The notes beneath the pieces are model-generated. The model was not told the DNA's origin, did not search any database, and worked only from the letters and a program-made list of their open reading frames with translations. Source: Erysipelotrichaceae bacterium (GTDB lineage: Bacteria > Bacillota_I > Bacilli_A > Erysipelotrichales > Erysipelotrichaceae). From it: DNA of 9,518 nucleotides. Shown here in pieces: positions 1-9,518 of the stretch. The stretch is taken from the NCBI GenBank assembly GCA_003446295.1, contig DMBB01000274.1:1-9518 (forward strand), written 5' to 3'. Within the stretch, counting starts at the first letter, position 1. Every line of letters begins with the position of its first letter. Made by a program: the position numbers and the translations under genes.

Positions 1-2384
1 GCTTCTTCCGCAGTCATTTCAAGAACATCATAGATATTCTTACCTTTATATGTGCACTGCAGTGTTTCTTCGTTGTATCGCTTTCCATGGCATACTTCAC
101 ACGGTACATAAACATCCGGCAGGAAGTTCATGGAGATCACTTTCATGCCGTCTCCCTGGCAGGCTTCACATCTTCCGCCCTTCGTATTGAAGGAGAAACG
201 GCCTTTGTCATAGCCTCTGAGCCTTGCCTCAGGCGTATGTGCGAATACATCGCGGATATCGTCGAATACACCGGTATATGTTGCGGGATTGGAACGCGGT
301 GTTCTGCCGATCGGATCCTGGTCGATCTGTACAAGCTTGTCGATGTTTGACAGGCCCTTGATCTTTTCGAATTTGCCCGGCTTCACACGCTTCATTCTGC
401 CCAGGCTCTGCTGCACGGCCTTCATGAATACCTCATTGACCAGTGTGGATTTTCCGGAACCGGAAACACCTGTTACAAGGATGAGCTTTCCGAGCGGGAA
501 CTTGACATTGATATGCTTCAGGTTGTTCTCGGAAGCACCGATCACTTCCACGTTCTTTCCTGTACCCTTGCGTCTGGTCTCGGGAACACTGATGACCTTT
601 CTGCCTGACAGATACTGTCCTGTGATGGAGTTCTCGGACTTCATGATATCTTCCGGCGTTCCTTCAGCAACCAGTTCACCGCCATGGATGCCTGCGCCCG
701 GACCGATGTCAACGATCCAGTCCGCACTCAGCATCGTCTCTTCGTCATGTTCAACAACGATCAGCGAGTTGCCCAGATCCCTCATGTTTTTCAGGGTCGT
801 GATCAGCTTTGCGTTGTCCCTCTGATGCAGGCCGATACTCGGTTCATCCAGGACATACAGGACGCCTGAAAGTCTGGAACCGATCTGTGTTGCCAGACGG
901 ATGCGCTGTGCTTCACCGCCGGAAAGCGTGCCGGCAAGACGGTCCAGTGTCAGGTAATCAAGACCGACATCCTTCAGGAAGCTCAGACGGTTTCCGATCT
1001 CCTTCAGTACCAGTTCAGCGATCTTCGCCTGCGTTTCCGTCAGCTGCAGTCCGCCGATCCACTCAAGTGCTCCGGTGACGGATTGAGCGGTAAATTCCAT
1101 GATGTTCTTATCTGCTACACGCACAGACAAAGCCTGTTCATTCAGACGTTTGCCGCCGCACTTTCTGCATGTATGTTCCGTCATGAAGGAGTGATACCAG
1201 TCCTTGGACCAGGCACTCTGTGTCTCAACATATCTGCGTTCGATCAGTGTTTTGACGCCCTCGATATAGTCATTGCGGGAATACTTGTTTCCGGATGTGC
1301 TTGTGATCGTGTAGCGGATCGGTTTGTCGCTGCCGTTCAGGATGATGTCCATCTGTTTTTTGGTCAGTGACTTGATCGGCTTGTCCATATCGATCTTATA
1401 GGAACGGCAGAGAATGCAGAAAGTCTGCCATTCGATATTCTCCGAGCCGGCAATATTCTTGTAATAACGGATGCCGCCTTCATTCAGCGACAGGCTCGTA
1501 TCCGGTATGAGGAGGTCGACATCCACCTCTTCCGTAATGCCAAGTCCATGGCACACATCACATGCGCCAAGGGGTGCGTTGAACGAGAAGAGTCTGGGCT
1601 CCAGGGCAGGTATTGAGAATCCGCAGATCCTGCATGCGTAATTGCTGGAATACAGATTTTCTTCATCGCCTGCCAGTACGACCACCTTGCCGTCTGCCAG
1701 CTTCAGCGCTGTTTCCATGGAATCATGGATACGGCTGCGGGAATCCTCTTTCTTGACGATCCTGTCTACGACAACGTCGATATTATGACGCTTGTTCTTT
1801 TCCAGTTCGATATCGTCTTCCAGAAGCTTCTGTTCTCCGTCTACGCGGACACGGACATATCCGTCCTTCTGAAGCTTTTCAAACGTATCCTTGAACGTTC
1901 CCTTCTTTTCGGAAACGATCGGTGCCAGGATCGTCAGTCTGGTGCCCTCCGGTTTCTCCCATACGGCATTGACCATTTCGGTAATGGTCTGGCCGGTGAT
2001 CGGGATATTGTGGTTCGGGCAGTACGGTATGCCTGTTCTGGCATACAGCAGACGGAGATAGTCATATATTTCCGTTACGGTTCCTACCGTGGAACGGGGG
2101 TTGTTGGAAGTTGTCTTCTGATCGATGGAGATCGCAGGCGACAGTCCTTCGATCAGTTCTACATTCGGTTTGTCCACTCCGCCGAGAAACATTCTTGCGT
2201 AAGCGCTCAGTGATTCTACATATCTTCTCTGGCCTTCTGCATAGATCGTATCGAATGCCAGTGATGTTTTGCCTGAGCCGGACAGTCCGGTCATGACGAC
2301 CATTTTATTACGGGGAATATCCAGTGAGATATTCTTCAGGTTATTTTCTTTCGCTCCGCGAATAATGATTTTATCCTGCTCCAT
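1..2384 (-). CDS. uvrA: UvrA, excinuclease ABC subunit A (C-terminus cut by window edge)
   Basis: UvrA is the ATP-dependent damage-recognition subunit of the UvrABC nucleotide excision repair complex; it loads UvrB on distorted DNA in the cytoplasm. About 794 codons are present, out of roughly 940 usual for the family. The protein starts [19 protein letters not shown], with a first Walker A GLSGSGKT at residues 33-40 followed by the typical [20 protein letters not shown]. Two CxxC pairs (CRIC, CDVC) lie near residues 250-280, the ABC signature LSGGEAQRI near 485, a Walker B-like [10 protein letters not shown] just after it, the second Walker [10 protein letters not shown] near 635-645, and the second zinc site (CEAC...CEVC) near 735-760. 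The second ABC signature and Walker B lie beyond the edge. The ATG is preceded by AAAGGA five bases upstream, inside the last codons of mutS; the mutS stop TAA and this ATG are separated by one base. It is therefore co-transcribed with mutS and probably translationally coupled. No frameshift is seen. Confidence 0.96.
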   Translation of the reverse strand, partial: MEQDKIIIRGAKENNLKNISLDIPRNKMVVMTGLSGSGKTSLAFDTIYAEGQRRYVESLSAYARMFLGGVDKPNVELIEGLSPAISIDQKTTSNNPRSTVGTVTEIYDYLRLLYARTGIPYCPNHNIPITGQTITEMVNAVWEKPEGTRLTILAPIVSEKKGTFKDTFEKLQKDGYVRVRVDGEQKLLEDDIELEKNKRHNIDVVVDRIVKKEDSRSRIHDSMETALKLADGKVVVLAGDEENLYSSNYACRICGFSIPALEPRLFSFNAPLGACDVCHGLGITEEVDVDLLIPDTSLSLNEGGIRYYKNIAGSENIEWQTFCILCRSYKIDMDKPIKSLTKKQMDIILNGSDKPIRYTITSTSGNKYSRNDYIEGVKTLIERRYVETQSAWSKDWYHSFMTEHTCRKCGGKRLNEQALSVRVADKNIMEFTAQSVTGALEWIGGLQLTETQAKIAELVLKEIGNRLSFLKDVGLDYLTLDRLAGTLSGGEAQRIRLATQIGSRLSGVLYVLDEPSIGLHQRDNAKLITTLKNMRDLGNSLIVVEHDEETMLSADWIVDIGPGAGIHGGELVAEGTPEDIMKSENSITGQYLSGRKVISVPETRRKGTGKNVEVIGASENNLKHINVKFPLGKLILVTGVSGSGKSTLVNEVFMKAVQQSLGRMKRVKPGKFEKIKGLSNIDKLVQIDQDPIGRTPRSNPATYTGVFDDIRDVFAHTPEARLRGYDKGRFSFNTKGGRCEACQGDGMKVISMNFLPDVYVPCEVCHGKRYNEETLQCTYKGKNIYDVLEMTAEE

Positions 2385-2385
2385 C

Positions 2386-4926
2386 TTATTCCTTTCCGGC
2401 TGTTTCATGCAGATCCGCCAGCATCTGCCATGCCTCTCTCGGAGACATGTCATCCGGTGACGCCTGTTTCAGTGTGTTGATGATCTGTTCCGCTTTCGGG
2501 TCGGTCTTCGTCATCTCGATCAGCTGATAACTCTGCTGTACAACTCTCTTTTTGGACTCCAGTTCCTTCTGCAGTCCCCTTGCCCTTTCAAGCACTGCCT
2601 CCGGCAGGCCGGCAAGACGTGCAACGTTAATGCCGTAGGAACGGTCAGCAGCACCCTTCTTGATCTTATAGAGGAATGTTACCGAATCATCTTTTTCCTG
2701 TACGACAACATGAACATTCTGAACGACACCGATCGAATCGACCAGTGAAGTCAGTTCATGATAATGTGTGCTGAACAATGTCTTTGCGTGCACGCACGCA
2801 GCAATATATTCGATCATGGCCTGTGCCAGCGCCATGCCGTCATATGTGGAAGTGCCTCTGCCGATCTCATCAAACAGGATCAGCGATCTGTCCGTCGCTT
2901 CCTGCAGCGCATGATTGGCTTCCGACATCTCCACCATAAAGGTCGACTGACCAGAGAGAATGTCATCGCTGGCGCCGATCCTTGTAAAGATCTTATCGAA
3001 TACCGGCATCTGGCATTTTGATGCAGGCACGTAGCAGCCGATCTGCGCCATGATGGCGATCAGGGCTACCTGTCTCATATATGTGGATTTACCGCCCATG
3101 TTCGGTCCTGTGATCAGCAGGATGGATTTCTCTTTATCCAGATAAATGCTGTTGGAAACATAATGCGGATCCTTCATCATTTCATCGAGGATCGGATGCC
3201 TGCCGTTTTTCACATCCAGCACATCATCGGTAAATTCCGGTCTTGTATATCTGTTTTTGGAAGAGATCTCTGCCAGCGCGCAGTAGCAGTCCGTCTCAGC
3301 CAGCGCAAGCGCAAGCTTCTGCATCTGCGGCAGATCTGTCTTGATGCGGTCAATGATCTCGGCAAACAGACGTTTCTCCACACGGATCGCGTTTTCTTCC
3401 GCATGCAGGATCGCGTCTTCCTTCTCCTTCAGGGCAGGAGAAATAAACCGCTCATTGTTGACCAGTGTCTGTTTGCGCACATATCCCCAGTCATCCTGCA
3501 CGAGCTGTGCCTGTGCCTTGGAGATTTCAATATAATATCCGAACACACGGTTATAGCCGATCTTCAGATTCTTCAGTCCTGTCCGCTCACGCTCGGCAGC
3601 TTCCATTTCGACAATGAACTGCCTGCCGTTTCTCTGAATGGAACGTGCTTCATCCAGTTCACTGTTGTATCCGTCGCGGAAAACGCCTCCGTCAGTGATC
3701 TGTGCAGGCGGGTCATCCGCAAACGCATCATTCAGGATGCCGCTCAGTTCCGTGAGCGGATCCAGAGAAGTATACTGTGAAAATTCAGCTGACTTGAGCT
3801 GACCGAAAACAACAGGAACCTGGTTCAGGGTCTTGCTGAGACGGACGATGTCTACAGGTCCTGCATTGTTCATTGCGATCCTGGCAATGAGTCTCTGCAG
3901 GTCATAGATCTCCGAGAGTCCCGCACGCACGGCATTCCGTTCCATGAAATGATCGGACAGCCATGTCACACGGTCCAGACGGGCTTCGATGGCTTCCTGT
4001 CTGACCAGCGGTTTCTCGATCCACTTCTTCAGAAGTCTGGAACCCATGGCGCTCCTGCACACATCCAGGAATGACCAGAGTGTTTCCGTCTTGCCCTGAC
4101 GGTGCAGCGGTTCGATCAGTTCGAGGTTCTGCTGGGTATTGAAATCCATGTACAGATAATCATTCTCATTTTCAATACGGCATACCTGCAGATGCGAGAT
4201 CATGTGCTTCTGTGTTTCTTCCAGATAGTTGATCATCCTTCCGTACACAGCCAGTTCATAATCTTTTCTGCAGCGTTCGCATAAGGGAAGATATACGGAA
4301 CTGAATTCCGTTTTGTCGCAGTATGAGATCACGATCCGCATTTCTCTCAACGCCTTGATCAGCTTCTCGTCAAAGTTATGCTTTACAACGATCTCCCTGA
4401 CGTTATTGCGCAGGATCGACTGCAGGAATGCAGTCTGATGATGCGGAATATCTTCCACAAAGTTCTCGCCTGTGCTGACTTCGGCAAACGCAAGCGAATA
4501 GCCGTATCCGTAGTCTTCGGCAGCAGCCAGATAGATGCTGCGCTTTTCATCATCGATCTCATCGATCAGCGTACCTGGCGTAACGACTCTGATCACATCA
4601 CGCTCGACCAGTCCCTTGGCTGTTGCAGGATCTTCCATCTGCTCGGCGATCGCGATCTTGTAGCCGCGCTGCGTCAGTCTCTGTACATACCCGCTGACCG
4701 CGTGATGCGGTACGCCGCACATCGGCACGCGTTCCGGAACACCGGCATTCTTGCCGGTCAGGACAAGGTCCAGCTCCCGGGAGACGATCTTCGCGTCATC
4801 AAAAAACATCTCATAAAAGTCACCGAGACGATAAAACAGCAGCGCATCCGGATACTGTTCTTTCACAGTCAGATAATGCTGCATCATCGGTGAAAAATCA
4901 TCTTTTTTATATCCCATCAAGTCCAT
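2386..4926 (-). CDS. mutS: MutS, DNA mismatch repair ATPase
   Basis: MutS binds base mismatches and small loops in newly copied DNA and recruits MutL to start repair. The 846-residue product has the normal length and order of MutS1. The mismatch-reading Phe-x-Glu motif is GDFYEMF (F37, E39). Connector and lever/core domains follow. The clamp carries [14 protein letters not shown] (458-471). The ATPase domain has Walker [11 protein letters not shown] at 606-615, STFMVEMSE at 661-669, Walker [17 protein letters not shown] at 682-697 and STHYHEL at 719-725. A C-terminal helical tail [16 protein letters not shown] follows. The presence of the N-terminal F-x-E and clamp domain excludes the MutS2 group. 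The start is ambiguous between the ATG at 4926 and the ATG three codons later (4917); neither has a visible Shine-Dalgarno, and a good extended -10 box sits only about five bases upstream of the expected transcript start. It leads a mutS-uvrA unit; mutL, the usual partner, is not next to it. Confidence 0.97.
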   Translation of the reverse strand: MDLMGYKKDDFSPMMQHYLTVKEQYPDALLFYRLGDFYEMFFDDAKIVSRELDLVLTGKNAGVPERVPMCGVPHHAVSGYVQRLTQRGYKIAIAEQMEDPATAKGLVERDVIRVVTPGTLIDEIDDEKRSIYLAAAEDYGYGYSLAFAEVSTGENFVEDIPHHQTAFLQSILRNNVREIVVKHNFDEKLIKALREMRIVISYCDKTEFSSVYLPLCERCRKDYELAVYGRMINYLEETQKHMISHLQVCRIENENDYLYMDFNTQQNLELIEPLHRQGKTETLWSFLDVCRSAMGSRLLKKWIEKPLVRQEAIEARLDRVTWLSDHFMERNAVRAGLSEIYDLQRLIARIAMNNAGPVDIVRLSKTLNQVPVVFGQLKSAEFSQYTSLDPLTELSGILNDAFADDPPAQITDGGVFRDGYNSELDEARSIQRNGRQFIVEMEAAERERTGLKNLKIGYNRVFGYYIEISKAQAQLVQDDWGYVRKQTLVNNERFISPALKEKEDAILHAEENAIRVEKRLFAEIIDRIKTDLPQMQKLALALAETDCYCALAEISSKNRYTRPEFTDDVLDVKNGRHPILDEMMKDPHYVSNSIYLDKEKSILLITGPNMGGKSTYMRQVALIAIMAQIGCYVPASKCQMPVFDKIFTRIGASDDILSGQSTFMVEMSEANHALQEATDRSLILFDEIGRGTSTYDGMALAQAMIEYIAACVHAKTLFSTHYHELTSLVDSIGVVQNVHVVVQEKDDSVTFLYKIKKGAADRSYGINVARLAGLPEAVLERARGLQKELESKKRVVQQSYQLIEMTKTDPKAEQIINTLKQASPDDMSPREAWQMLADLHETAGKE

Positions 4927-4936
4927 AAGCGCAGTT

Positions 4937-4965
4937 ATTATAACACGATTTATAATACTTACAGT
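4937..4965 (-). promoter_or_regulatory. Candidate extended -10 promoter for mutS-uvrA
   Basis: On the minus strand, TG-T-TATAAT occupies 4945-4937, an extended -10 with a perfect TATAAT. The sequence 17 bases upstream (ACTGTA, 4965-4960) is a poor -35, as is common for extended -10 promoters. Transcription would begin near 4930, leaving only four or five bases before the ATG at 4926. A second, weaker possibility uses TTGGTC (4982-4977) and TATTAT (4957-4952) with a 19-base spacer, giving a leader of about 20 bases. The assignment is by eye. Confidence 0.5.
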
Positions 4966-5019
4966 TTTTTCGCACTGACCAATCGCAAGAGCTTTGTCAG
5001 GGTGATTATTTTGTCCGGC

Positions 5020-5063
5020 GGAATCAAAAAAGAGGATCGGACGGTCCGAACTAAACTGATTCC
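5020..5063. repeat. Nested inverted repeat in the mutS / esterase intergenic gap
   Basis: The outer arms GGAATCA (5020-5026) and TGATTCC (5057-5063) are perfect reverse complements and flank a 13-base palindrome TCGGAC-G-GTCCGA (5037-5049). On the minus strand the inner palindrome is followed by a TCCTCTTTTTT run, so it could be a weak second terminator behind the esterase operon; it could also be a protein-binding site upstream of mutS. It sits in the 299-base gene-free stretch 4927-5225. Besides this repeat, the terminator and the mutS promoter, I see only three TGACA copies near 5196-5229, of unclear meaning. Confidence 0.5.
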
Positions 5064-5100
5064 AAAGTCAAGGACTGAAGTTTGACAATTTGAAGAAATG

Positions 5101-5151
5101 AAGAATGAGAGAGGATTGAGCCCGGGGTGGGCAAAATCCTCTCTCATTTTT
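5101..5151 (-). terminator. Strong hairpin terminator downstream of the esterase operon
   Basis: AATGAGAGAGGATT (5104-5117) pairs perfectly with AATCCTCTCTCATT (5135-5148), a 14 bp stem extendable by three more pairs. An inner GCCC/GGGC stem (5120-5123 with 5129-5132) lies within the loop. It is about 75 bases past the esterase stop. Because the minus-strand genes read into it, I assign it to them, although the better T-run (TTTTT, 5147-5151) is on the plus strand and the minus-strand tail is only TTCTTCATTTC. It may work in both directions and insulate mutS from readthrough. Confidence 0.7.
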
Positions 5152-5225
5152 CGTCTCAGTCCTATCTGAAAATGCATGATGAAAACAACTGCACCATGTC
5201 AGTCTGATTTCTGTCAGCTGATCTG

Positions 5226-8304
<3,079 letters not shown>

Positions 8305-8312
8305 ATTGAAGT

Positions 8313-8318
8313 CCTCCT
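8313..8318 (-). promoter_or_regulatory. Consensus ribosome-binding site of the sugar operon
   Basis: AGGAGG on the minus strand, eight bases before the ATG of the deacetylase. It is a perfect Shine-Dalgarno and fixes the start of the operon's first gene; the two downstream genes have weaker sites and rely on ATGA overlaps. Confidence 0.85.
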
Positions 8319-8334
8319 GGTTTTCTTGGCAGTG

Positions 8335-8354
8335 TCAAAAATCGTCATTTTTGA
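8335..8354. promoter_or_regulatory. Palindrome TCAAAAAT-cgtc-ATTTTTGA in the operon leader
   Basis: Perfect 8 bp arms (8335-8342 and 8347-8354) around a four-base spacer, 31 bases upstream of the deacetylase start codon. Its position fits a repressor operator or an mRNA leader hairpin. There is no T-tail on the minus strand, so it is not a terminator for the operon. A TTGACA (8338-8333) overlaps it, but I see no matching -10 at the proper distance. Confidence 0.5.
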
Positions 8355-8382
8355 TCGATTCAAGACATACCTTTTTTATATG

Positions 8383-8408
8383 TTTAAGCAGTATACGAAC
8401 TGCTTAAA
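8383..8408. promoter_or_regulatory. Operator-like inverted repeat TTTAAGCAGT(6)ACTGCTTAAA
   Basis: Two perfect 10 bp arms (8383-8392, 8399-8408) separated by six bases. On the minus strand it contains TATACT and is followed at once by CATATAAAA, both usable -10 elements, so it lies where an operator for the deacetylase-glucosidase-esterase operon would lie. No good -35 is visible by eye, which may mean the promoter needs an activator or that the insertion sequence has displaced part of it. Read on the plus strand, the repeat with its TCCTTGTTTG tail could instead be a weak terminator. Confidence 0.5.
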
Positions 8409-8440
8409 TCCTTGTTTGTTCCACCCTCCACATATTAAAA

Positions 8441-8499
8441 GGTGGTAGTTCTATGCTATTCTTTAAGTCGCCAAACCAATAGAAAGGAGAACTATCACC
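8441..8499 (+). promoter_or_regulatory. Transposase leader hairpin that can cover the ribosome site
   Basis: GGTGGTAGTTCT (8441-8452) is complementary to AGAACTATCACC (8488-8499) in 11 plain pairs plus one G-U. The 3' arm overlaps the end of the AAAGGAG Shine-Dalgarno (8483-8489) and runs to the expected start codon. GGTGG (8441-8445) can alternatively pair with CCACC at 8421-8425. Such leader structures in known insertion sequences (IS10, IS30) block translation from transcripts entering from outside; the same role here is an inference. Confidence 0.5.
8453..8482 (+). CDS. Possible nine-codon leader ORF before the transposase
   Basis: ATG at 8453 opens the short ORF MLFFKSPNQ and ends at TAG (8480-8482), directly before the transposase Shine-Dalgarno. 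AAGGTGG seven bases upstream could be its ribosome site, and lies in the 5' arm of the leader hairpin. Translation of it could couple to or modulate the transposase. It is short enough to be chance. Confidence 0.2.
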   Translation: MLFFKSPNQ

Positions 8500-9518
8500 A
8501 CGGAAAATATATCACATCTTCTCGAGGCAATACAGTCCCTATCGGCTCAGCTGTTTGTCTTCAGAACGAATATTGAACCTGTTACTCTTCTCAAGAGTAT
8601 CCCGGATGATCTGGCAGATCTTCTCAATAACCCGCAGCTCAATGAACTCATTGATTCCGCTTGTTTGGCAGCGAAAGATCTCAATGAGTTCCTCAAACCT
8701 TTCCTGAAACTGATCTATTCTTATACACATAAGAAGAAATCATTTCAGGATTCCATGATTCCTTACGCTGACTTTACTGTTGATCTTCCTCCTGTCATCC
8801 ATACCGTCGAAGCTGAACAGCTCAGAGCTGAAGATATTCTCGCTGTTTGCAACATCAAACCTGTCAATCACAGAAAGGATTTCCCTTACGAAGGCTGCTG
8901 TCCCTGGTGCGGTGCCGGTAAAGAGTATCTTTATCAGAACAACGGCAAACGACAGTATGCCTGCAAGGTATGTAAGCACACCTTCACTGACAAGGTAGTT
9001 CCCAGAGGTACTGCCGGCTTTTACTGTCCTCACTGCAATTCCAAACTCCAGCCTCATCATGACCGTAAGGGTTATACTGTCTATGTTTGTCAGAATCGCA
9101 AGTGCTCCTATTACAAAGAGAAGAAAGCTAAGAAAGAAGCCGGTGACGATCTGGATCTGCTTACCTCTTCCAAACAGTACAGATATCGTTATCATTACCG
9201 GGAATTTAAATTCAACATGCAGGAGATCAGAGAGTATTCTCAGCAATGTGAAGGCTGTGTCGATCTCTCCAGGATTCACGTTTCTCCCGCTGTTTTAGGC
9301 CTGATTCTTACGTATTACATCAACTATGGCATGTCTTCCCGCAAAGTTTCCAGCATCATGAGAGATGTCCATGGCGTCTGATTATCTCATCAGACCGTCA
9401 GAAACTATGCACAGTCTGTTTCATTCCTCATGAAGGATATGGTTGACCGATATCCCTATGAACTCTCACATACACAGGCAGGCGATGAGACATACGTTCA
9501 TATCATGGGTAAGAATCA
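8500..9518 (+). pseudogene. Degenerate DDE transposase with two zinc ribbons, cut by window edge
   Basis: The reading frame is open from 8467 and clearly protein-like. The expected start follows AAAGGAG (8483-8489), but the codon at 8500 is ACG, probably a former ATG (ACG GAA AAT would have been ATG GAA AAT). The next in-frame accepted initiator is TTG at 8665. Numbered from 8500, a zinc ribbon uses C134/C137 and C155/C158, and a second one uses C176/C179 and C197/C202. A helix-turn-helix (GMSSRKVSSIMRDVHGV, then SHQTVRNYA) spans about 263-310. The start of the DDE catalytic domain is AGDETYVHIMGK, with the first Asp at 329. A TGA at 9379-9381 interrupts the HTH; the same frame continues perfectly after it, so it is a nonsense mutation, likely CGA to TGA. 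The DETYV motif recalls IS6/IS240-like rve transposases, but the family is not settled. It is very likely inactive. Confidence 0.78.

Larger units (their letters stand above)
8441..9518 (+). mobile_element. Insertion sequence, left part (DDE transposase, family not certain)
   Basis: The right third of the window is an insertion sequence entering from the right edge. The left limit is approximate (about 8420-8441), since the terminal repeat cannot be confirmed without the other end. The orientation is opposite to all other genes, and the codon style differs from that of its neighbours. It lies about 140-200 bases upstream of the sugar operon start, next to that operon's control region. Confidence 0.75.

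Noticed and set aside
289..825. 178-codon plus-strand frame
   Set aside because: Antisense of the uvrA second ATPase domain; not coding.
3163..3780. 205-codon plus-strand frame
   Set aside because: Shadow of mutS; Cys/His/Arg-rich composition typical of antisense frames.
4959..5177. 72-codon minus-strand frame between the esterase and mutS
   Set aside because: It runs through the hairpin terminator and the nested repeat, has no Shine-Dalgarno, and shows no family likeness.
8453..8502. Programmed -1 frameshift joining the nine-codon ORF to the transposase frame
   Set aside because: The only candidate site (CTTTAAG) is not a slippery heptamer, and no stimulatory structure is placed after it.
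8740..9279. 179-codon minus-strand frame with hydrophobic stretches
   Set aside because: Antisense of the transposase zinc-ribbon region; the zinc motifs show which strand codes.
9379..9381. TGA read as an amino acid (recoding or alternative code)
   Set aside because: TGA ends the deacetylase, glucosidase and esterase genes in the expected places, so it is a normal stop here.

Overview
The window looks like a chromosomal segment of a low-to-moderate-GC Bacillota (Firmicutes). The evidence is strong AGGAGG-type ribosome sites, tightly packed ATGA-overlapping genes, the style of MutS and UvrA, and a phospho-beta-glucosidase operon. An anaerobic gut or oral Erysipelotrichales-like host is my guess from the feel of the proteins, not something the sequence proves. 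TGA acts as a stop in the operon genes, so the standard bacterial code applies.

Layout. All intact genes are on the minus strand. Bases 1-4926 hold a DNA-repair pair, mutS followed after one base by uvrA, whose C-terminus runs off the left edge. Bases 4927-5225 are non-coding and carry a nested inverted repeat and a strong hairpin terminator. Bases 5226-8304 hold a three-gene operon, read from right to left: a YdjC/ChbG-family carbohydrate deacetylase, a GH1 6-phospho-beta-glucosidase and an alpha/beta-hydrolase esterase. Each pair of genes overlaps by four bases (ATGA), so the three are very probably translationally coupled. Bases 8305-8440 are the operon's control region, with a consensus ribosome site and two clear palindromes. 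From about 8420-8440 to the right edge is the left part of an insertion sequence on the plus strand. Its DDE transposase appears broken, with ACG where a start codon is expected and an in-frame TGA before the catalytic domain.

How it works together. MutS (mismatch recognition) and UvrA (nucleotide excision damage recognition) form a repair transcription unit. The deacetylase, phosphoglycosidase and esterase look like a cytoplasmic module that strips acyl groups from, and hydrolyses, an imported phosphorylated beta-glycoside. This resembles the E. coli chb logic (ChbG deacetylase plus a 6-phospho-glucosidase), but with a GH1 enzyme instead of GH4 and an added esterase. No PTS transporter or regulator lies inside the window.

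No wholly new system is obvious. The best leads are the composition of the sugar operon, a His-to-Asp change at a metal-ligand position of the deacetylase, and the leader structure plus double lesion of the transposase gene.
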